Below are positions 28,475 through 38,019 of a stretch of DNA of 64,000 bases, in pieces. Origin of the DNA: Alicyclobacillus pomorum DSM 14955 (GTDB lineage: Bacteria > Bacillota > Bacilli > Alicyclobacillales > Alicyclobacillaceae); contig NZ_AXAR01000014.1 in the NCBI RefSeq assembly GCF_000472905.1, forward strand, positions 169 through 64,168, written 5' to 3'. How positions within the stretch are numbered: position 1 is the stretch's first letter; each line of letters begins with the position of its first letter. The position numbers were made by a program, and so were the translations under genes. The notes beneath the pieces are model-generated. The model searched no databases and was not told the DNA's origin. It saw nothing but the letters and a program-made list of their open reading frames with translations.

Positions 28475-29230
28475 ATGCCGAACAGCGACGCGCCGCAATT
28501 GAGCGTGCGTGCAGTCGACCGGGCGTTGGACATTTTGCTCTGTTTTTCCCGCAGTGAAAGCGGTTTGAGCCTCAGCGAAATCGCTCGCGAAGTGGGATTG
28601 CACAAGAGCACCGTCCACCGCTTGCTGACCTCCATGCTCAACAAAGGGTTTGTCCGAAAACATCCCGGGTCCGACAAATACCTGCTTGGGTGGACAGTAT
28701 TAGAACTGATTCATAACGTTTATCAGTCTGACGAGCTTTCCACGGTGGTTCTCCCCGTGATGACCCGTCTCCGCGATATCACCAGTGAAACAGTAAGTCT
28801 TTACATCCGATCCGGTAATGAGCGTATTCGTATTCAAGCCGTGGAAAGTCTGGAACCCATCCGAAACGTGGCAAGCATTGGGAAGACCTATCCTCTGTAC
28901 ATAGGTGCTTCTGGAAAGGTGCTGCTGGCGTACGCCGATGCCCAGACGTTGGAAAGTGTGCTCCAGGACCCAACCATTCCGACAGACTTTCCGAAGGACG
29001 ACTTACTAAAACAATTGGAGAACATACGCAGAGATGGATATGCTATCAGTGTTCAGGAACGCGACTCTGGGGCTGCCGCTCTGGCTGCCCCGATTTTTGG
29101 ACGCAATCGGTTCGTCGCTGCATTGTCTGTGTCCGGTCCTGTGGCCCGGTTCACACAGGACAAAATGTCGGAGTTCATTGACGTTGTTCGAGAATCGGCA
29201 GCGCTTGTGACCAAACTGCTCTCACATTGA
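28475..29230 (+). CDS. IclR-family transcriptional regulator
   Basis: A 251-residue regulator with an N-terminal winged helix (SVRAVDRALDIL, LSLSEIAREVGLHKSTVHRLLTSM, about 10-60) and the C-terminal ligand-binding domain (SIGKTYPLYIGASGKVLLAY, GYAISVQERDSGAAALAAPIF). ATG 28475 follows AGGAGG. Directly upstream of, and cotranscribed with, an isocitrate-dehydrogenase-like gene, which it may control. Ligand unknown. Confidence 0.92.
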   Translation: MPNSDAPQLSVRAVDRALDILLCFSRSESGLSLSEIAREVGLHKSTVHRLLTSMLNKGFVRKHPGSDKYLLGWTVLELIHNVYQSDELSTVVLPVMTRLRDITSETVSLYIRSGNERIRIQAVESLEPIRNVASIGKTYPLYIGASGKVLLAYADAQTLESVLQDPTIPTDFPKDDLLKQLENIRRDGYAISVQERDSGAAALAAPIFGRNRFVAALSVSGPVARFTQDKMSEFIDVVRESAALVTKLLSH

Positions 29231-29310
29231 GTCAGTCGGTTCACCTGCCCTCCCGTCAAACGTATGGTCAACTGTCCACCCGCAACTTTCATTCAAGTGA
29301 GGTGTGTGAA

Positions 29311-30396
29311 GTGAGTCAACTTACCATTGTCGTCATGGAAGGTGACCAGACTGGGCAAGAGTTGCTCAACGAGGCCCTGCGCGTCCTCTCCAGCGACGTC
29401 ACAGGCATCCCCATTGAATTTCTGCACTTCGACCTCAGCCTGGAAAACCGCCGCAAGACGGAAAATCGAGTCGTGTACGAAGCTGCCCAGGCGATGAAGG
29501 AACACCGATACGGGCTGAAAGCCGCTACCATCACGCCGGAAAAAAGCGGCGATGTCGGCAGCCCCAACGCCATTCTTCGCAAGGAAATCAACGGTACGGT
29601 GATTGTTCGAACAGGTCGCCGAATTCCCGGCATCGCTCCCCCGGTGGGCGTCTTTTCTCCCATTTCCGTCGTCCGTATGGCTGTCGATGACGCTTACGGT
29701 GCAAAGGAATGGCGAGAAAAAACGGAAGACGACGAAATCGCGTTCCGCACAGAGAAAATCTCGCGAAAAGTGTGCCGCGGTGTCGCCGAATACGCGTTCC
29801 AACACGCACAACGGACCAACGCAAAGGTATTTGGCGGGCCCAAATTCACGGTCAGCCCAGTATATGAAGGCATGTTGAAGGAAGAGCTGGACGCTGCTTC
29901 GAAACGGTATCCAAGTGTCCCGTACGAGCCGCAGTTGATTGACGCCACATACGCGTTGTTGCTGGTGAAGGCGGGCGAGGCGCTCGTCATTCCGGCCCTC
30001 AATCGCGACGGCGACTGTCTGTCCGACTTGGTGTTGCAGATGTTTGGATCCATCGCGGGTTCAGAGTCCATGCTGTTGTCTCTGGACGAACAATGGAAGC
30101 CACAAGTCGTGATGGCGGAAGCACCACATGGAACCGCACCGAACCTCTTCGGAAAGAACGTGGCAAACCCCATGGCGATGATTCTTGCAGGTGCATCGTT
30201 GTTGGCTTACCACGACAACCGTCAATCCCAGATGGTCTCGCGTGCGATTTACGAAGCAACGCTCGAAGCCGTCGTCGCGGGGTCTCGTACCGCTGACCTT
30301 GGTGGTGGCACCAGTACGACGGAATTCACAGACGAAGTCATTCGCCGTGTGAAAACCAAACTCGAAGTCTGGAGGACGCTCGGCGAAAATCCCTGA
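29311..30396 (+). CDS. Isocitrate/isopropylmalate dehydrogenase family protein
   Basis: Beta-decarboxylating dehydrogenase of 361 residues. It shows VVMEGDQTGQELLNEALRVL, substrate site KAATITPEKSGDVGSPNAILRKEINGTVIVRTGRRI (about 70-105), catalytic Lys-Asp region YEPQLIDATYALLLV and the nucleotide loop EAPHGTAPNLFGKNVANPMAMILA (about 265-290). GTG 29311 follows GAGGTG. The substrate site is closer to isocitrate than to isopropylmalate enzymes, and no leu genes are nearby, so an NAD-type isocitrate dehydrogenase is the best guess. Follows the iclR gene. Confidence 0.8.
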   Translation: MSQLTIVVMEGDQTGQELLNEALRVLSSDVTGIPIEFLHFDLSLENRRKTENRVVYEAAQAMKEHRYGLKAATITPEKSGDVGSPNAILRKEINGTVIVRTGRRIPGIAPPVGVFSPISVVRMAVDDAYGAKEWREKTEDDEIAFRTEKISRKVCRGVAEYAFQHAQRTNAKVFGGPKFTVSPVYEGMLKEELDAASKRYPSVPYEPQLIDATYALLLVKAGEALVIPALNRDGDCLSDLVLQMFGSIAGSESMLLSLDEQWKPQVVMAEAPHGTAPNLFGKNVANPMAMILAGASLLAYHDNRQSQMVSRAIYEATLEAVVAGSRTADLGGGTSTTEFTDEVIRRVKTKLEVWRTLGENP

Positions 30397-30475
30397 GCAA
30401 TCCCCTGGACATCTGCCCATACACGTGGGTCACCCTGCGAATAGGCTGACGCTATAAGCGCTGGCCGAAAGCGGG

Positions 30476-31906
30476 GTGTTTTCATTGTTGACAAAGCGTC
30501 AGATGCCCGAATGGATCAGCCAATTGTTGAAGGAATTCACCAAGCCGCCATACTTCCTGGACCACCTCATGCAGGAGCGACAACGTGCCTCGAGCCCATC
30601 GCCTGGAGATGGCCGGAGCCCTGAATCCCAATCCTTCGTGGCCACCCCATCACCGCCAAAGAAATCGACCCAAACGACGCGTTCCTGGAACAACGCAACG
30701 AGCACCGGCCCTCCCACACCGAGGTCTTCCAGCGATGCACAAAGCGGCGACTTTCCCAAACCGCGTCCTTCCAGCAGTGCATCCAAGTCGCGTACGCCCT
30801 CGAAAATGCCCGAAGGCGTTAAGGACGACGCGAATGCAGAATTCGTACCGACTACTCTCGGTGAAGCAGAGGCATCCACCCGAACCCGTCCCTGGAGCTC
30901 TGTCTTTCGCCAGGCCGGGTACACAGTGGGACTCGCGAAAGCGTACGGCTGGCAGGTTCAAAACGCCGTTCCACATTCGAATATTCTGAGAGTAGAAACA
31001 CAGAGCGGCTCGTACGCGTTGAAACAAACGCACGTATCTGTCGAGCGGGTGCAGTTCCTGCACGACGCCGTTCGGCATCTGCGCAAGCAAGGATTCGCGT
31101 ACGCTCCTCGGTATGCGCTGACCGCCAAAAAGCAGCCCGCGGTGGTCCGTCAAAACCGGACCTACTACGCAACCAAATGGGTGGAGGGGAATCACGTCAA
31201 CTTTGCCTCACTACCTCAGTTGGGCCGCTTGGCCCGAACGTTGGCCGAGTTTCATGAACTCTCCCGTGGGTTTGAAGCGACGCGTTACAATCCGCCTGCC
31301 GAGTACGGCGTAGCTTCCATGATACGAAGGCGGTCAGAAGACTTGCGAAACATCCTGATGCGTGCGGAGACGAAGGCGCATCCCGATGAATTTGATGAAC
31401 TCCTGATTCGCCTTGCACCCACGCTGCGCGAGGATGCAGAGAAATCTCTGCGAATTGCAGAAGACGAGATGTGCCGGAAGTTTCTACTGCAGGATGAAGA
31501 CAATCCTGGACTGTGCCATCTCGATGTTATTCCCGGAAACTTCGTGTATACGCAAGACAAAGAAGTGTTCCTGCTGGACCTGGATCTCGCGACGTTTGCG
31601 CCCCGCGTGCTGGACATGGCGCACCTACTTCGCCGCAGTCTCCAGATGCTGCATTGGCAATCGGACATCGCGTACACGTGTTTCGTCAGCTACGACACGG
31701 TTCGCTCGATAACCCCGGAGGAGTATCTCTGGGTGCAATGTCTGTTGACCTTCCCTTACCGAGCCTGGCGCCTGGCTCACACTCGGTACCACGTCCTCAA
31801 AGACCGCACGCAAACGGAAGAGTTGCGCGACTACGCCGCCCAGGAGGTCCGCCGACAAGCGTTCCTGGAGGCCTACGCGGAACAAATTACACGAGAGGTA
31901 GAATGA
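30476..31906 (+). CDS. CotS-like spore coat / aminoglycoside-kinase-fold protein
   Basis: Residues about 140-476 form a kinase-fold domain of the CotS/YutH group: NILRVETQSGSYALKQTH, the linker-hinge YYATKWVEGN, catalytic loop LCHLDVIPGNFVYT and the metal motif VFLLDLDLATFAPRVLDMAHLLR. Such proteins sit in the spore coat of Bacillus. Residues about 30-135 are an unusual low-complexity Ser/Pro/Thr-rich stretch between a short N-terminal helix and the kinase fold. GTG 30476 or TTG 30485 may start it. The 3' end overlaps the convergent ogt gene by 20 bp. Confidence 0.82.
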   Translation: MFSLLTKRQMPEWISQLLKEFTKPPYFLDHLMQERQRASSPSPGDGRSPESQSFVATPSPPKKSTQTTRSWNNATSTGPPTPRSSSDAQSGDFPKPRPSSSASKSRTPSKMPEGVKDDANAEFVPTTLGEAEASTRTRPWSSVFRQAGYTVGLAKAYGWQVQNAVPHSNILRVETQSGSYALKQTHVSVERVQFLHDAVRHLRKQGFAYAPRYALTAKKQPAVVRQNRTYYATKWVEGNHVNFASLPQLGRLARTLAEFHELSRGFEATRYNPPAEYGVASMIRRRSEDLRNILMRAETKAHPDEFDELLIRLAPTLREDAEKSLRIAEDEMCRKFLLQDEDNPGLCHLDVIPGNFVYTQDKEVFLLDLDLATFAPRVLDMAHLLRRSLQMLHWQSDIAYTCFVSYDTVRSITPEEYLWVQCLLTFPYRAWRLAHTRYHVLKDRTQTEELRDYAAQEVRRQAFLEAYAEQITREVE

Positions 31907-32477
31907 CGGTCTTTGGTTCAACCATACGGGGTTGGCGGGTGGACTTGACGGGCAGGACTGCATGTTCATGTTCCAGCAAGTGTCGCTTCAAGTGCACCTG
32001 GTCTCCCGCGTACCCCGTCAATGTTCCGTTGCTGCCTACCACTCGGTGGCACGGAATGATGACCGGAATCGGATTGGCCCGGTTGGCCTGTCCCACAGCG
32101 CGAACCGCCCTGTCCCTTCCGATGGCCCGCGCAATATCTCCGTAGGACCGGGTTTCCCCGTAAGGAATCTGCAACAACGCCTTCCATACCGACACCTGAA
32201 ACGGGGTCCCTCGCAAAACCAGCGGAACTTCGAATTGCTTGCGCTGACCCGCAAAGTACTCTTCCAGCTGTTGCACCGCGATATGGGCCCAGTGTTCGGC
32301 GGATGCGTCGTCTGCTGGAGTGTCATCCGCCCCTTGTACGGCTTGGCTGACGGTTGCATCATCCGCCCAACTGATGGCGCAAACCCCGCCCGGTTCCGCT
32401 TCCACGCGCAGCGTGCCGAACCACTGATTTTGCAGCAGTTTCACAGCAACCACCCGCTGGGTGTGTGCATCATGCAT
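31887..32477 (-). CDS. ogt: Methylated-DNA-protein cysteine methyltransferase
   Basis: Suicide repair protein that removes alkyl groups from O6 of guanine. The 196 residues include the active site [25 protein letters not shown]-type segment (here ending YAGD), with the acceptor Cys in PCHRV (about residue 147), and [28 protein letters not shown] before it. The start overlaps the queG stop. Convergent overlap with the cotS-like gene. Confidence 0.94.
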   Translation of the reverse strand: [196 protein letters not shown]

Positions 32478-33633
32478 CTGCTCCTTTCTGCACTGCCCAT
32501 TCCATCTCTTGACGCACCCAATCTTCCTGCTCTTTCACGTACGCTTCTCGAACGGCCGCCCGCGCCTCCATTCCCCCAATCTCCTTCAGGGCCCAGGCAG
32601 CGCTTGCTCGAAGCTCCGCGCGCGGGTGTTGAAGAAACGGAAGAATGTGTGGCACGACGTCACGGCGTTTGGTATTTCCAAGTGCAATCAGGGCGTTTCT
32701 TTGCCACGTCCGCAGCCCTCGCCAGGCGGCTGCCGTGTGACCGTACTTGCGGAGAAACTGTCGATTGCTGAGTGACAAAATCTCGAGCAAATCCGGGTGC
32801 TCCAGTTCGCCCTGCGGGAGGTATTCCTCATGGGCGGAATGCTCGACGTCCTTGTTCATGGGGCACGACCACTGACAGGTGTCGCAGCCCCATACGCGCC
32901 GCCCCATTGCCTTGCGGTAGGCAAGAGGAATCATGCCTTTCATCTGCGTGATATAGGACAGACAGCGCTGTGCATCGATGACTCCAGGAGCCAACAGCGC
33001 GCCGGTTGGACATGCTTTGAGGCAAAGGTCGCACGTCCCACACGCTGTGGCGTGTTCGCTGCCCGGTGCAGCGTTGGATGTATCTCGCGACGTCTCCACG
33101 TCCACATCCACCACGAGCGTCCCGAGAAATACAAACGAGCCGTACTTCTCCGTGTAAAACATGCAATTCTTTGCAACCCATCCGAGCCCCGCACGTTCAG
33201 CAACCCGTCGATCCACAAGCGGTGATGTGTCCACCGCCACCTTCCAGGAAATAGATCTGCCCACGTGCACTTCTAGCCGATGGGCGAGCGCACGCAGTTT
33301 GTTGTTCATTACGTTGTGGTAGTCGTGGCCGTAGGAGTACACCGTAACAACGCCGTGGCGCCCTCCCGCAGGATGGCGCTTTGCAACCTGTTTCCCTTCG
33401 CGCGTCAAATAAGGCATGGCGACGGAAATCAAGGACTTGGCGTCAGGCATCCAACGGCGCGGATTCACCCTATCCTCAATATCGCTGTGCTCAAAGCCCG
33501 TTCGTCCCCGCGCTGCGTACTCTCTCAGACGCGGAATGAGTTCTGGAAATGGGTCAGCCGAGGTGGCGCCAATCAAATCAAAGCCGACTTCTGCACCGAG
33601 TCGCTGCAGGTCGGCCAGACTGACTTCCGTCAC
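32470..33633 (-). CDS. queG: Epoxyqueuosine reductase
   Basis: Reduces epoxyqueuosine to queuosine in tRNA using cobalamin and two 4Fe-4S clusters. Motifs: GWVAKNCMFYTEKYGSFVFLG (about 150-170), the cluster ligands ACGTCDLCLKACPTGAL (about 193-210) and WGCDTCQWSCPMNKD (about 249-263), then HEAT-like repeats at the C-terminus (RKYGHTAAAWRGLRTWQRNALIALGN, LQHPRAELRASAAWAL). Length 387. Its need for cobalamin fits the B12 genes of this genome. The ATG overlaps the rnhA stop. Confidence 0.93.
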   Translation of the reverse strand: MTEVSLADLQRLGAEVGFDLIGATSADPFPELIPRLREYAARGRTGFEHSDIEDRVNPRRWMPDAKSLISVAMPYLTREGKQVAKRHPAGGRHGVVTVYSYGHDYHNVMNNKLRALAHRLEVHVGRSISWKVAVDTSPLVDRRVAERAGLGWVAKNCMFYTEKYGSFVFLGTLVVDVDVETSRDTSNAAPGSEHATACGTCDLCLKACPTGALLAPGVIDAQRCLSYITQMKGMIPLAYRKAMGRRVWGCDTCQWSCPMNKDVEHSAHEEYLPQGELEHPDLLEILSLSNRQFLRKYGHTAAAWRGLRTWQRNALIALGNTKRRDVVPHILPFLQHPRAELRASAAWALKEIGGMEARAAVREAYVKEQEDWVRQEMEWAVQKGADA

Positions 33634-34109
33634 TTCGGCACCGCCGCACGCGCGAGAGCGTCACATCGCTCATTCAGCTCAACGCCTGCGTGTCCCTTGA
33701 CTTTTTCAAAAGCCACCTCGTGCCTGTCCACCTCAGCCAGCAGCGCTTGCCATAAATCCTGGTTTTGAACGGGCTCACCTTTGCTATTCCGCCATCCGTT
33801 TTTCTGCCAGGACTTGTACCACTTTTGCTTGAAACAGTTGATGAGATACGCGGAGTCACTGTGTAGCGTGACTTGACACGGCACTTTCAGACAGCGTAGT
33901 GCCTCGCACGCGGCTTTCAGCTCCATGCGCTGGTTCGTCGTCACGGGTTCACCGCCGGAAATCTCCTTGGTCTTGCCTTCGTAGGTTAAGACAGCAGCCC
34001 AGCCTCCAGGGCCTGGATTTCCAGAACATGCCCCGTCCGTATAGATGACCACTGTTGGTTTTTCCTTCGAATCACGCGTGCGTTGTGGGCACACAGGCGA
34101 CACCTCCAC
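33630..34109 (-). CDS. rnhA: Ribonuclease HI
   Basis: Cleaves RNA in RNA-DNA hybrids. Catalytic residues appear in order: Asp in VVIYTDGACSGNPGPGGWA, Glu in TTNQRMELKAACEAL, Asp in VTLHSDSAYLINCF and Asp in LNERCDALAR. KKNGWRNSKGEPV-type basic handle (here QKNGWRNSKGEPVQNQDLW) is present. About 159 residues; the N-terminal dozen codons may be untranslated if the start is internal. Overlaps queG. Confidence 0.95.
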   Translation of the reverse strand: MEVSPVCPQRTRDSKEKPTVVIYTDGACSGNPGPGGWAAVLTYEGKTKEISGGEPVTTNQRMELKAACEALRCLKVPCQVTLHSDSAYLINCFKQKWYKSWQKNGWRNSKGEPVQNQDLWQALLAEVDRHEVAFEKVKGHAGVELNERCDALARAAVPK

Positions 34110-34201
34110 TTCCCATTATAACCGCGCACGCACGCACTGCATCTACCATCGGAAAGGGCTGTGTTTCACAGTATGCCTTCGGCCACGGAGGAAGGCATTT
34201 C

Positions 34202-34375
34202 TCACAGGTACACTTTCCAAAAGACCGCACCGGCCACCGCTAATGAAAGGCACGCGACGACATATACAGACGCCGCTGCAATGTTCAACTTCTTTTTCTG
34301 CATCCATCGTCCAAACTGAATGGTGTACACAAAAATCCATAACGGAATCAACATGGAAGCGAAGAACCTGATCAC
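34202..34375 (-). CDS. Small two-helix membrane protein after gerB (D-subunit-like)
   Basis: A 57-residue protein with two hydrophobic segments, FFASMLIPLWIFVYTIQF (about 4-21) and IAAASVYVVACLSLAVAGAVFW (about 32-53), separated by the basic MQKKKLN. GTG 34375 follows GGGAGGGTGG and lies next to the gerB stop. Small two-helix D proteins accompany GerA-type receptors in many Bacilli, and this fits in size, topology and place. Confidence 0.7.
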   Translation of the reverse strand: MIRFFASMLIPLWIFVYTIQFGRWMQKKKLNIAAASVYVVACLSLAVAGAVFWKVYL

Positions 34376-34376
34376 G

Positions 34377-35483
34377 CTACACCACCCTCCCTTTCCTCGG
34401 CAGCAGCGCCGCGAGCCACAATCCGACCATCGGCAAGGCAAATTCAATCAGCCAAGCCCACTTCCACACAATCACATCGAGGTAGTCCAAAACGAAGGCC
34501 ATGTCTTTCGGCAACAAGCTTCCCGCGAAACACAGCAGTCCCAGGGCAGGCAGGATGGGACGCAACACCGGCCAGTTAAAACCTACACTCAAGGCATAGG
34601 CCGCACACCAGAGCGTAATGGCCATCTTCACGACTGCGGCGCTCACCCACATGAATATGAAAATACTTTCCAGTCTCTGAAAAAATCGACCGATGTGGAT
34701 GATCCGCGCCAAGGAATACATGGGTGATGTCAGCTTGTTGGCTTCCTGTGGCATAAACACCATGTGATACACCACCAGGAACAGAGCCAGGATGAACGTA
34801 GCGTACAGCGTACTCTTAATGCCTATCGTGCGAAATTCCTTCGGGTCATGCGTGTGGATGCGGATCATGCACAACACAATGATGTTGGAGAAAATCGTCG
34901 TACTATCCAAGGTACCCCAAACGATGTTCGGAACCCCGGAACCCCAAAACGGGAGCAGAAGTACCGGCTTCCATTGGTTGATGGTGAACAGGCAGAGGGC
35001 GAAGATGCCAACGATGAATACCGGCAAAGCGAGGAAGGAAACCCTGGCGATGGCCTCCAATCCGCAAAATGCCACATACACAACGGCGCAGACGAACAGG
35101 CCGCCGACAATGTAGATGGGTGTGTTGGGTAACACCGTTGTAATCACGTTTTCCGAGAATTCACGCATGATGGTCGCTGTAATGACCAAAAAGTACAACG
35201 CAATGACGACAGAGAGCGCTCCTGTTACGACTGGCCCGAAGCGGTCGCGAAATACCTCCACTAGGCCCATGTTGGAGAAATATCGCCGAAACAGCGCATC
35301 TAGAATCAGGACGACAACCAGCGAAATGACGCCCGACAGAACAGGTTCCATCCATGCCGCTTCATAGGCAGACGAGGACACGATGCGCGGATAGTTCAAG
35401 AATGAGTGCACGGCGACCAAAATCGTCAACATTGCGGTCATTTCTTTGCCGCCGATGGATGCTTTTTGCTGTGGCCGTTGCAC
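34377..35483 (-). CDS. Spore germinant receptor B subunit (GerAB type)
   Basis: Integral membrane protein of the APC/GerAB family in the inner spore membrane, thought to bind the germinant. The 368 residues form about ten helices, with the family-like MLTILVAVHSFLNYPRIVSSSAYEAAW at the N-terminus, NTPIYIVGGLFVCAVVYVAFCGLEAIAR in the middle and LPKDMAFVLDYLDVIVWKWAW late. GTG 35483 overlaps the A-subunit stop (TAGTG). No C-subunit lipoprotein gene follows. Confidence 0.9.
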   Translation of the reverse strand: MQRPQQKASIGGKEMTAMLTILVAVHSFLNYPRIVSSSAYEAAWMEPVLSGVISLVVVLILDALFRRYFSNMGLVEVFRDRFGPVVTGALSVVIALYFLVITATIMREFSENVITTVLPNTPIYIVGGLFVCAVVYVAFCGLEAIARVSFLALPVFIVGIFALCLFTINQWKPVLLLPFWGSGVPNIVWGTLDSTTIFSNIIVLCMIRIHTHDPKEFRTIGIKSTLYATFILALFLVVYHMVFMPQEANKLTSPMYSLARIIHIGRFFQRLESIFIFMWVSAAVVKMAITLWCAAYALSVGFNWPVLRPILPALGLLCFAGSLLPKDMAFVLDYLDVIVWKWAWLIEFALPMVGLWLAALLPRKGRVV

Positions 35484-37291
35484 TAGGCGTCACCCCTGTC
35501 GTTGTTTCGGCCCCCGCGGCGCTTGGACGATGAGGACCAACTTCGCGTATGTGGTTGCTGCCGCCACTCGTCTCTGGTTCGGAGAAAGCTCGGCCGCTGG
35601 TTCATCGTAAACGCGGGCCCTCGCTGCAGGACGTCCAACGACGAATTCATGCTCGGCGTAACCGGAGCGAACAACGGCACACCGAACGACTTTTGCACCG
35701 AAAGCCGTGCAAGGAGCACGCAGAATACCAGCGTGATGCCGTAAAAGCCGAACAGCGCTCCGGCCAGAAGGAAGATAAAGCGGAACGCTCGCACGGCAAA
35801 TCCAAGGGTATAGTTGGGTATCGAAAACGAAGCCAGTGCCGTGACAGCGACCACGATGACCAAGAGCGGACTGACAATCCCTGCCTGCACGGCGGCTTGT
35901 CCAATAATCAACGCGCCGACAATGCCGATGGTCGGCCCTATCACCGAAGGAATGCGAATGCCGGCTTCCCGGATCAGCTCAATCGCAAACTCCATCAACA
36001 ACACTTCCACAATGACAGGGAACGGAACTTGCTCGCGGCTGCCCGCGAGCGCCAACAACAAATCTGTCGGGATCATCTCTGGGTGGTAGTTCGTCATGGC
36101 CACGTAAACCGCTGGCATCAGCAATGCCGTAAGGACCGAGAACCACCTCAAAATCCTGAGGAAGGTGCCGAACGGCCACTGCAAGTAGGCATCTTCCGGT
36201 GAATGCATGAGGGACCAAAAGACAACGGGCACCGCGAGCACGTATGGGTGGTGCCCTACAAAAATCGCGACGTGTCCTTCCGTGAGCATGTGCGCGATGC
36301 GGTCTGGCCGTTCCGTCGACAACGCCTGCGGGATGAGCATATAGGGATTGTCAGCAATGAACTGCTCGAGCAACCCGCTGTCCGACATATAATCGACTTC
36401 AATCGCCTGAATGCGCCGTTTGACCTCTTCCACCAGCCGCTCATTCGTCAGTCCGGCCATGTACATGATGCCGACATCCGTACGCCCCAATTTGCCCACG
36501 TTCATCATTTCCGTAACGAGGTGTTCGCTGCGGAGGCGAGATCTGACGAGACCGGTATTCGCTCGAAAACTCTCTGTGAACGCGTCGTGCGGGCCGCGCA
36601 CGACCGCTTCTGTTTGACTGACCCCGACAGACCGATGCTCCCAGCCCTTGGACTCGACAATCAGTGCCGAGGCGCACCCGTTGACAAAGACGGCAGTGGA
36701 TCCCGTCAAAATACCGGCCGTGACATCCTTCCACTGCTCGAACTCCGAAATCTGGTTGCCGGGTAGCAACGCGGCCTTGACCGTGTCCATCGTCCTATCC
36801 TTCGGTCCGTCTCCGATGTGTGTCAGGATCATCAGGGGCTGCAAGATGTGCGTGTTGATAATGGTCTTGTCTGCCATGCCGTCTACGAATACAGTGAGGG
36901 CCTTGACGTGAGGCTCCGTGCCAATGAAAAACTCTCGTATGACAATGTCCTTGTTTTCTGGAAGGTGAAAAATCTGTTTTAACATGGCGTGGGAATCATC
37001 CACGTCGTCAGGAATCTTTTCGTTGGGTTCCGGCGCGCGATGCGAAGCCTTATCCTCTGCGTTCCGAATCAGTTCCCGCATGGGGATTGGCCGACGGATG
37101 AATAAATCTGGCTCCTCAACGGCCAAGGCGACGTCCGGCGCCGGTTCCTCACGCCGAGCGTCGCCTTGGTCGCCCTGTTCGTTCGGTGCATTCCGTTGAC
37201 CCTTGGAACGCGAATCCGTCAGGGAAAACTGTTCATCCAATACGCCGTCGTCTACCGTAAAGATTTTTCGGAGCCATCCCGGTATTTGCAC
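35483..37291 (-). CDS. Spore germinant receptor A subunit (GerAA type)
   Basis: Receptor A subunit of 602 residues. A soluble N-terminal part (about 1-340) includes KDRTMDTVKAALLPGNQISEFEQW, GSTAVFVNGCASALIVESKGWEHRSVGVSQTEAVVRGPHDAFTESFRANTGLVRSR and TDVGIMYM. A membrane part with about five helices follows, including PVVFWSLMHSPEDAYLQWPFGTFLRILRW and IRIPSVIGPTIGIVGALIIGQAAVQAGIVSP. The extra N-terminal 80 residues are polar and charged, and the C-terminal 50 are Arg/Ser-rich. First gene of the receptor operon. Confidence 0.92.
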   Translation of the reverse strand: MQIPGWLRKIFTVDDGVLDEQFSLTDSRSKGQRNAPNEQGDQGDARREEPAPDVALAVEEPDLFIRRPIPMRELIRNAEDKASHRAPEPNEKIPDDVDDSHAMLKQIFHLPENKDIVIREFFIGTEPHVKALTVFVDGMADKTIINTHILQPLMILTHIGDGPKDRTMDTVKAALLPGNQISEFEQWKDVTAGILTGSTAVFVNGCASALIVESKGWEHRSVGVSQTEAVVRGPHDAFTESFRANTGLVRSRLRSEHLVTEMMNVGKLGRTDVGIMYMAGLTNERLVEEVKRRIQAIEVDYMSDSGLLEQFIADNPYMLIPQALSTERPDRIAHMLTEGHVAIFVGHHPYVLAVPVVFWSLMHSPEDAYLQWPFGTFLRILRWFSVLTALLMPAVYVAMTNYHPEMIPTDLLLALAGSREQVPFPVIVEVLLMEFAIELIREAGIRIPSVIGPTIGIVGALIIGQAAVQAGIVSPLLVIVVAVTALASFSIPNYTLGFAVRAFRFIFLLAGALFGFYGITLVFCVLLARLSVQKSFGVPLFAPVTPSMNSSLDVLQRGPAFTMNQRPSFLRTRDEWRQQPHTRSWSSSSKRRGGRNNDRGDA

Positions 37292-37428
37292 ACGTTTCCC
37301 CCCAAGCCAAAGTCTCGGGAGTTAGCTTGCAACAGGGAGCCATTGATTATTCCAGTTCAGCTTCCGCGATTTGTAGCAACGCGGCGAGCCACGCGCGTGG
37401 CAATGACAAAGTACGGAGTTCGCAGTCG

Positions 37429-38019
37429 TCAGTGGCTTAAGAGGGATTTGGGAACAATCGTGATGCGGAGCGTGACAAGTTTCGTCGCCGTGGAGTAATC
37501 GATAATTTGAATACCGTACGGTTGCTGTGGTCGATTGGTGAACAGCAGGTTCAACGCATGCTGCTCCGAATCCACCGTGATCCAAGACGGCCACGGCAGG
37601 TGCTTGAAGATAAAAAACAACGCGCTTGTGGGAACGGGGAGTTCCCCCATGTTCGCTTGCAAGACTTGTAACGTCAGATTCCCTCCGGAAGTCTTCGGCG
37701 CCATGATAATATCGCACGGCACAACCCGATCCGCGAGCTTGATGCCGACCTGTACCTCCCAATTCGTGTCAAAATGAACACGCGCGTACGCAAGGACACG
37801 TTGGACGTCCTTCTGCTCAGACACCGCGTATTCTAGATAGGAGTTAATCGCGTCTTCTCCGACCGCAAGCTGCACGGTGGCGGGTTTGTCTTGGCCAGCC
37901 AACTGGTTTACCTTCGCTTGAACACCTGCGGCTTTAGGTAATGACCCCCACCACAAGGTGAATCCAACGAGAATCAGTAAATTCAAAGACAAGAGCGCCA
38001 CGAACGCTTTTTTCCACAT
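37429..38019 (-). CDS. YpmS-like membrane-anchored protein (DUF2140)
   Basis: A 196-residue protein with an N-terminal membrane anchor (FVALLSLNLLILVGFTLWW, about 6-24) and an extracytoplasmic domain containing VQLAVGEDAINSYLEYAV, YARVHFDTNWEVQVGIKLAD and LPVPTSALFFIFKHLPWPSWITVD. This pattern and length match the YpmS family of Bacilli, whose function is unknown. It is separate from the receptor operon. Confidence 0.8.
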   Translation of the reverse strand: MWKKAFVALLSLNLLILVGFTLWWGSLPKAAGVQAKVNQLAGQDKPATVQLAVGEDAINSYLEYAVSEQKDVQRVLAYARVHFDTNWEVQVGIKLADRVVPCDIIMAPKTSGGNLTLQVLQANMGELPVPTSALFFIFKHLPWPSWITVDSEQHALNLLFTNRPQQPYGIQIIDYSTATKLVTLRITIVPKSLLSH

